From positions 1-63,506 of the forward strand of contig JBNLGG010000019.1 of NCBI GenBank assembly GCA_050305935.1: 63,506 nucleotides of DNA, written 5' to 3'. A model generated the notes under the pieces. That model did no database searches and was not told where the DNA came from. It saw nothing but the letters and a program-made list of their open reading frames with translations. Shown piece after piece: positions 15,544-23,352 of this stretch; within the stretch, counting starts at the first letter, position 1; each line of letters starts with the position of its first letter. The stretch comes from CAJXNP01 sp050305935 (GTDB lineage: Bacteria; Bacteroidota; Bacteroidia; Cytophagales; Cyclobacteriaceae). The position numbers and the translations under genes are program-made.

Positions 15544-17124
15544 ATGGCATCAGTAAGACCAGATGAAGTTTCAGCGATATTACGGGAAGAACTCTCGAAT
15601 TTTAAGACTGAAGCAGAATTACAGGAAGTAGGTACGGTATTGCAGGTAGGTGATGGTGTGGCTCGTATTTATGGACTATCTAACGCCCAGGCGGGTGAAC
15701 TCCTGGAATTTGAAAACGGAACTACCGCATTGGTACTTAACCTGGAAGAAGACAACGTAGGTGCAGTACTTTTTGGCGAATCCGAAGATATCAAAGAAGG
15801 TGACACTGTAAAAAGAACCGGAAGGATTGGTTCCATAAACGTAGGTGACGGCATGTGTGGGCGCGTGGTTAACTCCCTTGGTCACCCAATCGACGGTAAA
15901 GGAGAAATCAAAGGCGAGCTATTTGAAATGCCTTTGGAAAGAAAAGCGCCAGGTGTTATCTACCGGGAGCCTGTGAGTGAGCCTTTGCAAACAGGTATCA
16001 AAGCGATTGACTCTATGATCCCCATCGGAAGGGGTCAGCGGGAGCTGATCATTGGTGACCGACAAACGGGAAAAACCGCTGTTGCCATTGATACTATTAT
16101 CAACCAGAAAGAATTTTACGACAGAGGCGAGCCTGTTTATTGTATATATGTAGCGGTTGGACAAAAAGCCTCCACCGTACGTCAGGTGGTAGCCATATTG
16201 GAAAAACATGGTGCAATGGATTACACGGTGGTTGTTTCTGCCGCAGCTTCCGAGCCAGCACCAATGCAGTTCTTTGCTCCTTTCACCGGTGCATCAATCG
16301 GGGAATTCTTCAGGGATACAGGAAGACCTGCACTTGTGATCTATGATGATTTATCAAAACAGGCAGTAGCATACAGAGAAGTTTCTCTACTTCTAAGAAG
16401 ACCTCCGGGACGTGAAGCCTACCCTGGAGACGTATTTTACCTGCACTCAAGGTTATTGGAAAGAGCAGCAAAAATCAACTCAAGCGATGAGATTGCCCAG
16501 AAAATGAATGACCTTCCTGACTCCCTCAAAGGAAGAGTAAAAGGAGGTGGATCATTAACAGCACTTCCAGTAATTGAAACACAGGCCGGTGACGTATCAG
16601 CTTATATCCCTACCAATGTGATCTCTATTACTGACGGGCAGATATTCCTTGAAACCAACCTGTTTAACTCTGGTATCAGACCAGCGATTAACGTGGGTAT
16701 TTCTGTATCACGTGTGGGAGGTGCTGCGCAAATCAAATCAATGAAAAAAATCGCAGGTACCCTAAAATTAGACCAGGCACAATTCAGGGAGCTGGAAGCA
16801 TTTGCGAAGTTTGGATCTGACCTGGATGCCGCCACTCAACGAGTAATCGACAGGGGTAGAAAAAACCAGGAAGTATTGAAGCAAGGACAATTTTCACCTG
16901 TGCCTGTAGAACAGCAAGTCGCTATCATCTATGCTTCTACCAAGGGCTTTACCGACAAGGTACCCGTAGCTAAAATGAAAAACTTTGAGGCTGACTTGCT
17001 GCAGGAGCTTAGTATCAACCATAAAACAGTACTTGCAGGGCTGAAAGAAGGGAAACTGACAGATGATGTTACTTCAGCACTCGAGAAAGTAGCCAGGGAA
17101 ACCGCTGATAAATATAAACAATAG
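15544..17124 (+). CDS. atpA: ATP synthase F1 subunit alpha
   Basis: The non-catalytic nucleotide-binding subunit of F1, 526 residues. The Walker A motif GDRQTGKT is at 171-178, matching the position in the Escherichia coli protein, and the arginine-finger region is readable in ISVSRVGGAAQIKSMKK. The beta-barrel N-terminal domain (about 30-95) and helical C-terminal domain are complete. It starts at ATG 15544 and is followed after 18 bases by atpG. The catalytic partner beta (atpD) is not in this window. Confidence 0.99.
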   Translation: MASVRPDEVSAILREELSNFKTEAELQEVGTVLQVGDGVARIYGLSNAQAGELLEFENGTTALVLNLEEDNVGAVLFGESEDIKEGDTVKRTGRIGSINVGDGMCGRVVNSLGHPIDGKGEIKGELFEMPLERKAPGVIYREPVSEPLQTGIKAIDSMIPIGRGQRELIIGDRQTGKTAVAIDTIINQKEFYDRGEPVYCIYVAVGQKASTVRQVVAILEKHGAMDYTVVVSAAASEPAPMQFFAPFTGASIGEFFRDTGRPALVIYDDLSKQAVAYREVSLLLRRPPGREAYPGDVFYLHSRLLERAAKINSSDEIAQKMNDLPDSLKGRVKGGGSLTALPVIETQAGDVSAYIPTNVISITDGQIFLETNLFNSGIRPAINVGISVSRVGGAAQIKSMKKIAGTLKLDQAQFRELEAFAKFGSDLDAATQRVIDRGRKNQEVLKQGQFSPVPVEQQVAIIYASTKGFTDKVPVAKMKNFEADLLQELSINHKTVLAGLKEGKLTDDVTSALEKVARETADKYKQ

Positions 17125-17142
17125 GAAAAAGCCACAGGAGAA

Positions 17143-18033
17143 ATGCCGAATTTAAAGGAGGTAAAAGGCCGTATTAAATCTGTAAAGTCGACGCAGCAGA
17201 TTACCAAAGCGATGAAAATGGTGGCTGCGTCTAAACTGCGAAGGGCACAGGATAGCATCTTGCAAATGAGGCCTTACGCAGAAAAATTATATGGTATTTT
17301 ATCAAACGTTGCTCAATCGTCTGACGGTTCAACGTCAAGCGCCTATGCGGAAGAAAGAACCCCTAATAAGGTTCTTTTAATACCAATTACTTCTGACAAA
17401 GGCCTTTGTGGAGCATTTAATGCAAATATATTAAAGGCCACAGTGCGAAGAATTGACGAATTCTATTCTGAACAAAAGGAAGCTGGCAACCTGTTCATCT
17501 TTCCGATTGGAAAGAAATCATTCGAATATTTTAAGAAAAGAAAATATCAGGTAATCCCTGATTTTTACGAACTGTTTCACAATTTGTCATTTGATAGTGC
17601 AAAGTCTGCGGCTGAGTTCGTTATGAATGGATTTATTGGAGGCGATTTTGATAAGGTGGATTTGATTTACAATGAATTCAAAAATGTAGCTACGCAAATC
17701 CAACGCGAAGAGACCTTCCTTCCCATTGAGAAAAAGGAAAATGATGAAGAAGTTACCGCTCCAGCTGTTGACTATATCATTGAGCCAAGTGTAGAATACA
17801 TTATTGAAGAATTAATTCCTCAAACATTAAAAATTCAATTCTACAAAGCCATTCTGGAGTCAAATGCCTCCGAGCACGGAGCGCGGATGACCGCAATGGA
17901 CAAGGCAACAGAAAACGCAGGAGAGCTGTTGAAAGACTTGACACTGATGTATAACAGGACACGTCAGGCCGCCATCACTAAGGAGATCCTTGAGATTGTA
18001 GGTGGGGCTGAAGCACTGGCATCAGGTTCTTAA
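17143..18033 (+). CDS. atpG: ATP synthase F1 subunit gamma
   Basis: The rotating central shaft, 296 residues. The two long coiled-coil helices are evident at the N-terminus (LKEVKGRIKSVKSTQQITKA) and C-terminus (MTAMDKATENAGELLKDL, RTRQAAITKEILEIVGGAEA), with the Rossmann-like middle including TSDKGLCGAFNANI. An AGGAG lies 3 bases before the ATG at 17143, one of the few clear ribosome sites here. It is the last gene of the operon; a terminator follows. Confidence 0.98.
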   Translation: MPNLKEVKGRIKSVKSTQQITKAMKMVAASKLRRAQDSILQMRPYAEKLYGILSNVAQSSDGSTSSAYAEERTPNKVLLIPITSDKGLCGAFNANILKATVRRIDEFYSEQKEAGNLFIFPIGKKSFEYFKKRKYQVIPDFYELFHNLSFDSAKSAAEFVMNGFIGGDFDKVDLIYNEFKNVATQIQREETFLPIEKKENDEEVTAPAVDYIIEPSVEYIIEELIPQTLKIQFYKAILESNASEHGARMTAMDKATENAGELLKDLTLMYNRTRQAAITKEILEIVGGAEALASGS

Positions 18034-18057
18034 AAGAAATAAATTAGAAAATATACA

Positions 18058-18090
18058 AGGCAACTTTTTCGACAAAAGGTTGCCTTTTTC
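18058..18090 (+). terminator. terminator of the atp operon
   Basis: AGGCAAC (18058-18064) pairs with GTTGCCT (18079-18085), extended by T-rich and A-rich inner arms, and is followed by TTTTC. It is the intrinsic terminator after atpG, 24 bases past its stop. Confidence 0.85.
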
Positions 18091-18096
18091 TTTGAT

Positions 18097-18645
18097 ATGG
18101 ATCGAACTGAACTAATAAATCAATTAACATCCTACCAAACACCTTACGAGGAAGAGCGCCTAACTATTCCAAAATTCCTAAGTTTATTGTCTGAGCCATC
18201 ATGCTTTCTCCGATCCAATCTTGATCGCCACATAACAGCAAGTGCCTGGATTGTAAACATCGATCTTACCAAGACATTGTTAATCCACCACGCTAAATTA
18301 GAAAAATGGCTTCAGCCCGGAGGACATGCTGATGGACAGGAAGACGTGTTACAAGTGGCGCTAAAAGAAGCTAGAGAGGAGACCGGACTGGTTGATTTTA
18401 GCCGGATCTATACTTCCATTTTTGATGTGGATATTCATCTGATACCAGAAAGAAAAGGTATTCGAAGTCATTATCACTATGACATCAGATTTTTGTTTCA
18501 GGCCGACGAAAACCTTTCCTTTGCTTCCAATCATGAGTCCACAGATATTACCTGGGTGGCCCTGGAAGAAATTGAAAAGGTTGTTGGTGATAGCCGATCA
18601 ATTATTCGAATGGTAGAAAAGACAAAATCGCAAACTTTCCATTAA
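18097..18645 (+). CDS. Nudix hydrolase
   Basis: A 182-residue Nudix hydrolase, which cleaves a nucleoside diphosphate linked to another group. The Nudix box is complete from GGHADGQEDV through LKEAREETGL: the metal-binding glutamates of REuxEExGu are present, with Lys in place of its first Arg. It sits in the middle of an alpha/beta/alpha layout (TLLIHHAKLEKWLQPGGH before it, WVALEEIEKV after). The long N-terminal helix segment TSYQTPYEEERLTIPKFL is seen in a Nudix subgroup of unknown substrate. Starts at ATG 18097 immediately after the atp terminator. Confidence 0.9.
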   Translation: MDRTELINQLTSYQTPYEEERLTIPKFLSLLSEPSCFLRSNLDRHITASAWIVNIDLTKTLLIHHAKLEKWLQPGGHADGQEDVLQVALKEAREETGLVDFSRIYTSIFDVDIHLIPERKGIRSHYHYDIRFLFQADENLSFASNHESTDITWVALEEIEKVVGDSRSIIRMVEKTKSQTFH

Positions 18646-18650
18646 TTTTG
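18643..18650 (+). promoter_or_regulatory. -7 promoter element (TAATTTTG)
   Basis: TAATTTTG matches TAnnTTTG, overlaps the stop of the Nudix gene and ends 29 bases before the ATG of the lipoprotein gene at 18680. No clear -33 partner. Confidence 0.4.
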
Positions 18651-18679
18651 TATCGGTTTAAAAATTTGATTTGTAGACT

Positions 18680-19114
18680 ATGACAGTAAGATCAGGGTTT
18701 CTTTTCCAATTGCTGGTTCTATTTTTTTTATGTTACTCGTGCGGTGGCTCTAAAGATAACACCACGACTAAATCCAATCCATCGGAAGGAGACTCCATCC
18801 TGGGCACCTGGAAGGCCACATGGACAATGAATGACCCGGATTTAAAAGGTGAGGCTCCTGAAAACCTCAAGGTGAATGGCAAATTGAATTTTTTGGATTC
18901 ATCGAATGTCGAGATCACCACCTATGGATTCGATGGAAATCTAATCATGAGCGATACAACAACCAATATCCTGAATTGGAAAATAGAGGACAGGATAATG
19001 AGGTTCATCGATAAAAATGATGTGCAGGGTATTCCTTATGTCATAGAGGAACAAAATGAAAAGGAAATCAGGCTCTCCATTATGGGTGACATTCAGCTAT
19101 TGCTCAAAAGGTAG
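18680..19114 (+). CDS. lipocalin-like lipoprotein, unknown function
   Basis: A 144-residue protein with a signal peptide ending LCYSC (Cys21), likely lipidated though the lipobox is not ideal. The mature part has the short pattern GTWKATWTMND and later LNWKIEDRIMRFID, then EIRLSI, a beta-strand-rich layout reminiscent of small lipocalin-like domains in Bacteroidota (opening with LxGTWxx). I cannot assign a ligand. It ends two bases before the stop of the convergent HupE-like gene. Confidence 0.75.
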   Translation: MTVRSGFLFQLLVLFFLCYSCGGSKDNTTTKSNPSEGDSILGTWKATWTMNDPDLKGEAPENLKVNGKLNFLDSSNVEITTYGFDGNLIMSDTTTNILNWKIEDRIMRFIDKNDVQGIPYVIEEQNEKEIRLSIMGDIQLLLKR

Positions 19115-19116
19115 GC

Positions 19117-19704
19117 TTACCAGAACTTTGATTCAAACATCATGGTCATTGCTACTCCCGCAATGGCAGACGAAATCACCATCACCCAGTCGCGTCGGTT
19201 AAAATTAAAGGTGCCAATAAAAATGGAGGAGAGCACTAAAAATACTCCTACGATGATGATCTGGCCCATTTCAATTCCAAGATTGAAGGCCAAAATAGGC
19301 GTGAATATTTTGTTCTCCATCCCGAGAATTCCTTTTAGATTGTGTGCGTATCCTATTCCATGGATTAACCCAAATAATAAGGCAAAGAAATAGTTTCGAT
19401 TAAGATTTCTATGAATGCTGAAATTGTCCTTTTTACGTATCAGATTGGCCACCGCTGTGATAAAAATCGTGGTAGGGATCAGGTATTCAATTAAATTTTG
19501 ACTGTAGTTAAACACATTCTTAACAGCCAAAGTAAGTGTCAAAGCGTGGCCGAGCGTAAGAAGGGTCACCATGATCAACGCCTTTTTCCAATCTTTCAAC
19601 AAAAAAATGGCCGATACTGCAAGTAAAAACAGAATATTATCTACTGCATAAATATCCGTAATATGCTGTATCCCTAACCTAAAATATATTTTAAACTGCT
19701 CCAT
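19117..19704 (-). CDS. HupE/UreJ-family membrane protein
   Basis: A 195-residue membrane protein with six or so helices of the HupE/UreJ family, proposed metal (nickel or cobalt) permeases. Family marks are GIQHI near the N-terminus, LGHALTLTLA, GLIHGIGYA and FNLGIEMGQ. The usual Asp-His pair after the first motif reads VDN here (residues about 22-23), so one putative metal ligand is replaced by Asn. No urease or hydrogenase gene is nearby. Starts at ATG 19704. Confidence 0.85.
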   Translation of the reverse strand: MEQFKIYFRLGIQHITDIYAVDNILFLLAVSAIFLLKDWKKALIMVTLLTLGHALTLTLAVKNVFNYSQNLIEYLIPTTIFITAVANLIRKKDNFSIHRNLNRNYFFALLFGLIHGIGYAHNLKGILGMENKIFTPILAFNLGIEMGQIIIVGVFLVLSSIFIGTFNFNRRDWVMVISSAIAGVAMTMMFESKFW

Positions 19705-19766
19705 TCTCTACAGAATTACATAAAAAGCAAAAAAGGTGTCACAATAATATGACTATTAAATGACAT

Positions 19767-20399
19767 TTAAAACGCTGTGGTAGAACCCGGTCTTTTTGCA
19801 TTTCGCCCCGCAAACCTCGCCCGATGAACGACCTCCCACCTGTCACGCTCATGCTTTAACAAGCATATAGTCTCACACAAAAACTCATGGTATATTTTTT
19901 TCTCCCCATAGATTTCCCACGCTTTGTAAAACATTTTTTTCGAAAGATCCTTAAACGCTACCGTCAAATGAGGGGAAAAATTACGGCTCCCGTTTTTATC
20001 ATTTCTCTGTCCCAATTGTTTTTCAAAAAAATCACCGCACTTATTATAAAGATCCACCAAAAACTCGTTTTCAACGACGTCTATGTAAATCACCCGCGGC
20101 GCAAAACAATTATAATCTTTAAGACAAATAGTAAATGGCTGCTGTCTGGAAAATAACTTATTCAATTTTTCTTTCAGGTAGTCCTCCTCATTCTCATAGA
20201 AGTGAAAGGGAGGAAAAATAGTGATATGTGATGGCGCCTTTAAGGCAGCTTTTGAATAGTAAATTTCCGCAAAATCCATTTTAATCCTCTCAGTCTCTTT
20301 ACAGAACCCATCATCGGGGATGACGGCCAGGAAATAAAGCTTTTTGCCGAACTTATGACTACGATCCACTTTTGATTTCAATTTTTTAACCAACAACAT
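19767..20399 (-). CDS. 2H phosphoesterase (2'-5' RNA ligase/LigT-like)
   Basis: A 210-residue protein of the 2H superfamily. Both signature motifs are present: SHITIFPPF and SPHLTVAF, each with H-x-T followed by a hydrophobic residue. Family members open 2',3'-cyclic phosphates or join 2'-5' RNA ends; the true substrate here is unknown. I start at ATG 20399 rather than a TTG at 20405; a promoter element ends 19 bases upstream. Note an N-terminal basic stretch (LVKKLKSKVDRSHKFGKK) and a basic tail (RARFAGRNAKRPG). Confidence 0.85.
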   Translation of the reverse strand: MLLVKKLKSKVDRSHKFGKKLYFLAVIPDDGFCKETERIKMDFAEIYYSKAALKAPSHITIFPPFHFYENEEDYLKEKLNKLFSRQQPFTICLKDYNCFAPRVIYIDVVENEFLVDLYNKCGDFFEKQLGQRNDKNGSRNFSPHLTVAFKDLSKKMFYKAWEIYGEKKIYHEFLCETICLLKHERDRWEVVHRARFAGRNAKRPGSTTAF

Positions 20400-20418
20400 T
20401 GTCAATCTAAGGATGAAA

Positions 20419-20426
20419 CAAATTTA
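20419..20426 (-). promoter_or_regulatory. -7 promoter element for the 2H phosphoesterase gene
   Basis: Read on the minus strand the site is TAAATTTG, fitting TAnnTTTG, 19 bases before the ATG at 20399. Confidence 0.45.
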
Positions 20427-20460
20427 AAAACATGTTTTTTTATTAAATCTTATTAGATTT

Positions 20461-21228
20461 ATGGTAATGAATATTTTTTTCACCTTCATGCGCATGCATA
20501 CGGAATTAAAACATTTCATAATTATCCTCACCGCCTCGATATTAGTTAATCAATCGCAGGTCTGTGCTGTTTCCTTAAAGGCGGATAGCTTGATCAAATT
20601 TCACGGGTACATTCTGGATTCTGTTTCTGATAACCCCAATAAATTACCGGTAGGTGCAAAATTGGTACTGGAGCGACTTCCATATGGAAGCGAGATAGGA
20701 ATAATTTCATCAAATAGTGAGACAGGCTATTACGAATATTTCTTATCCTTTGAACATGAATACAGATTGGATATAAAAAGCCAGGGACATCAGAGTTTTT
20801 TTGAAACCGTAAAGACAAAACAATGGGCAAAAAACGGTGAAATAAATAAGAATTATTATCTAGTGCCCGAGTGGAAACAAGACCAGGTTATCCGGTTGCG
20901 AAAATTAATATTTGAACAGGGAAAGTCAATAATCCTCGCCGAATCGTTGTCTGAATTGGATATGTTGGCAAGTACTATGAATTCCAAACCAGATATGGTA
21001 GTTCAACTGGAAGGACACACTGACTGGCGTGGTGACCACAAAAGTAACATGACCCTTTCAGAAGATCGCGTTGAAGCAGTAAAACACTACCTGACAACCA
21101 GGGGAATAGATCCAAAAAGGATTAAAACCAAAGCTTACGGAGGCACACAACCATTGACCCGGGACAGTTCGCTAGAAGCATCTGCCATAAACAGGCGTGT
21201 CGAAGTTAGAATATTAAAAATCGAGTAA
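20461..21228 (+). CDS. OmpA-family envelope protein, short form
   Basis: A 255-residue exported protein. After a signal sequence (hydrophobic FIIILTASILVNQ) comes a beta-rich domain resembling a carboxypeptidase regulatory-like fold (FHGYILDSV, GAKLVLERLPYGSEIGI, TGYYEYFLSFEHEYRLDIKS), then a C-terminal OmpA domain (LEGHTDWRGDHKSNMTLSEDR, INRRVEVRIL). The Asp of HTD and Arg of SEDR that contact diaminopimelate are present, so peptidoglycan binding is likely. Several ATGs could serve as start (20461, 20467, 20494). The next gene carries the same two domains plus a propeller, suggesting they act together. Confidence 0.85.
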   Translation: MVMNIFFTFMRMHTELKHFIIILTASILVNQSQVCAVSLKADSLIKFHGYILDSVSDNPNKLPVGAKLVLERLPYGSEIGIISSNSETGYYEYFLSFEHEYRLDIKSQGHQSFFETVKTKQWAKNGEINKNYYLVPEWKQDQVIRLRKLIFEQGKSIILAESLSELDMLASTMNSKPDMVVQLEGHTDWRGDHKSNMTLSEDRVEAVKHYLTTRGIDPKRIKTKAYGGTQPLTRDSSLEASAINRRVEVRILKIE

Positions 21229-21249
21229 CCAGAATTATCATTGTTGAAT

Positions 21250-23292
21250 ATGAACAAAATCCTTATTGCGCTAACCGCAATTATCTTAAGTACTAATGCC
21301 TTTGGGCAGAGAATTTATTGGGCAAATAAAGTCGTAGACTTTTCGTCTCAACTATCTGATAAAGAATATTCAGCCGAGCAGGTGCTAGGTAAACCTAATT
21401 CTTTACCACAATCCGGAGAAACGCCTACAGCCTGGCTCCCATCCAAGCCAAACAAGATGGAATATATTACGGTTTCTTTTGAAAAAGAAGTCAGGGTTCA
21501 GCAACTGGTAATTGCCGAGTCTTTTAATCCATCTGCGACATTCGAGGTGTACATGATCGACACAGATGGCAACGAACATTTGGTCCATACTTTTACACCA
21601 AGGCCGATTGATCTCAAGGGACGTCTTATCAATATTTACATAGAACGAACTGATTTTCAGGTAGCTGCGATGAAACTGGTCCTTGATTGCTCAAAAGTTC
21701 CAGGATACAATGGAATTGACGCAATTGCTGTTTCTCCCTCCAAGAAAAAAATTGAAGTTGAAATCGATATGCCAGAAAACCTGCGGGAGGAAATCAAAAT
21801 CGAACGACTGAGCGAAAATGTAAACAGTAAGTACGATGAAACAAGACCTCTCATTTCGCCCGACGGTAATACTATTTATTTCAGCCGTAAGTTTCATCCT
21901 GAAAATGTAGGTGGTGAAAAAGATGAAAATGATATATGGTACTCAACCCTGAATGAAGAAACAGGAGAATGGGAACCGGCAAAAAATCTGGGTGAACCAT
22001 TAAACACCAAAGGATCGAATTTTATCAGTGCTGTCACACCTGATGGCAACACAATGGTTGTACTGCTTGGAAACGAATATGCAAAGGGTGGAAAAATGAA
22101 ACCTGGTGTTTCCATCGCCACCAAGCAAGGTGATAGCTGGGACAAGCCCGTCGAATTGGATATCGAGAATGCATACATCGAAAGCTCTGATGGCCATTAC
22201 TTCCTGGCCAACAACCGCAAAACGATCATCATGTCAGTAGATCGCTTTGACTCGTATGGAGGAAGGGATCTTTATGTCAGCTTCCAGAAGGACGACGGCA
22301 AATGGACCGAACCCCGCAACCTTGGTAATGATATCAATACGGCAGGAAATGAAATGTCACCATTTCTGGCTCCAGATGATGAAACACTTTACTTTTCTTC
22401 GAATGGTTTTAGTGGCTATGGTGGTGCTGACATATATATAAGCAGACGGCTGGACGATACTTGGACCAATTGGACAGAACCAGAAAACCTGGGCTCTGAG
22501 ATCAATACGGAAAATGACGATGTGTTCTTTACCCTGCCGCCATCAGGCAAATTTGCCTACTTTACACGGGGTGGCAGCGAATCTAACGCAGACATCCATC
22601 AAATAGAACTTCCTATCTTTTATCAACCCTCTCCGGTGGTTTCAATCAAAGGAAAAATCGTGGATGAATTTACCAAAAAGCCAGTTGAAGCTCAGATTTC
22701 TTACACGCTTCTGCCTGAAAATGAAAGTGTGGGCTACGTGATGTCAGACCCTGTGACGGGAGAATATGAAATATTGTTGCCCGCGGGATCTTCCTATTCC
22801 TATGAAATCGATGCCGAAGGATACGAAGTGTTTACCGAAAAAATCGACTTAATGGAAGAGTCAGATTACCGGGAAATTGAAAGAAACCTAAACCTCATCA
22901 ATGCCGATGAAGAGCAAAGAAAGGTAGAAGAGTTCTTCTCCAAGAAAACCGATAAGTTGATTCTCGGTAATGCTGTGCTTTTTGATTCGGGCTCAGATGT
23001 ATTGAAGGAAAACGCAAAATCATTTCTGAACAAAATTGCCAATTACCTCACCTCAAATACAGATTTAAAAATCGTCATTTCCGGCTTCACCGATAATATC
23101 GGATCGGAAGATTTTAACAGAGATCTTTCCGAAAAAAGAGCTAAGGCTGTAAAATCCTACCTGGAATCGAAAGGGGTAGCAGGCGAACACATGGCCACAG
23201 AAGGGCATGGATCGGATCAAGCCATCGCTTCAAATGATACCGAAGAAGGAAGAGCACAAAACAGAAGAGTAGAGTTTGAATTACAAAAATAA
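21250..23292 (+). CDS. OmpA-family protein with PD40 propeller
   Basis: A 680-residue envelope protein starting at ATG 21250 (signal peptide ends NAFGQ). Order of domains: a discoidin-like beta-sandwich (about 20-160; EYITVSFEKEVRVQQLVIAE), a beta-propeller of PD40/WD40-like repeats (about 185-460; RPLISPDGNTIYFSR, SPFLAPDDETLYFSSNGFSG), a carboxypeptidase regulatory-like domain (KGKIVDEFTKKPVEAQISYT) and a peptidoglycan-binding OmpA domain (about 560-680; ISGFTDNIGSEDFNRDLSEK). The last three are those of PorE, a type IX secretion protein, but PorE has TPRs in front, so I do not call it PorE. A full paralogue lies at 56267. A strong terminator follows. Confidence 0.9.
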   Translation: MNKILIALTAIILSTNAFGQRIYWANKVVDFSSQLSDKEYSAEQVLGKPNSLPQSGETPTAWLPSKPNKMEYITVSFEKEVRVQQLVIAESFNPSATFEVYMIDTDGNEHLVHTFTPRPIDLKGRLINIYIERTDFQVAAMKLVLDCSKVPGYNGIDAIAVSPSKKKIEVEIDMPENLREEIKIERLSENVNSKYDETRPLISPDGNTIYFSRKFHPENVGGEKDENDIWYSTLNEETGEWEPAKNLGEPLNTKGSNFISAVTPDGNTMVVLLGNEYAKGGKMKPGVSIATKQGDSWDKPVELDIENAYIESSDGHYFLANNRKTIIMSVDRFDSYGGRDLYVSFQKDDGKWTEPRNLGNDINTAGNEMSPFLAPDDETLYFSSNGFSGYGGADIYISRRLDDTWTNWTEPENLGSEINTENDDVFFTLPPSGKFAYFTRGGSESNADIHQIELPIFYQPSPVVSIKGKIVDEFTKKPVEAQISYTLLPENESVGYVMSDPVTGEYEILLPAGSSYSYEIDAEGYEVFTEKIDLMEESDYREIERNLNLINADEEQRKVEEFFSKKTDKLILGNAVLFDSGSDVLKENAKSFLNKIANYLTSNTDLKIVISGFTDNIGSEDFNRDLSEKRAKAVKSYLESKGVAGEHMATEGHGSDQAIASNDTEEGRAQNRRVEFELQK

Positions 23293-23296
23293 ATTT

Positions 23297-23319
23297 AGGA
23301 GGGCCGGCCCTCCTTTTTT
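23297..23319 (+). terminator. GC-rich terminator after the OmpA/PD40 gene
   Basis: AGGAGGGCCGGCCCTCCT is a perfect 18-base palindrome, forming a seven-pair stem with a CCGG loop, followed by TTTTT. Clear intrinsic terminator 4 bases after the stop. Confidence 0.93.
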
Positions 23320-23352
23320 GGTCAGCAGTTGCTATTTCTTATAAATTGTGAG

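Noticed and set aside
21250..23292. Calling the OmpA/PD40 protein PorE
   Set aside because: PorE begins with TPRs; this protein begins with a discoidin-like sandwich.
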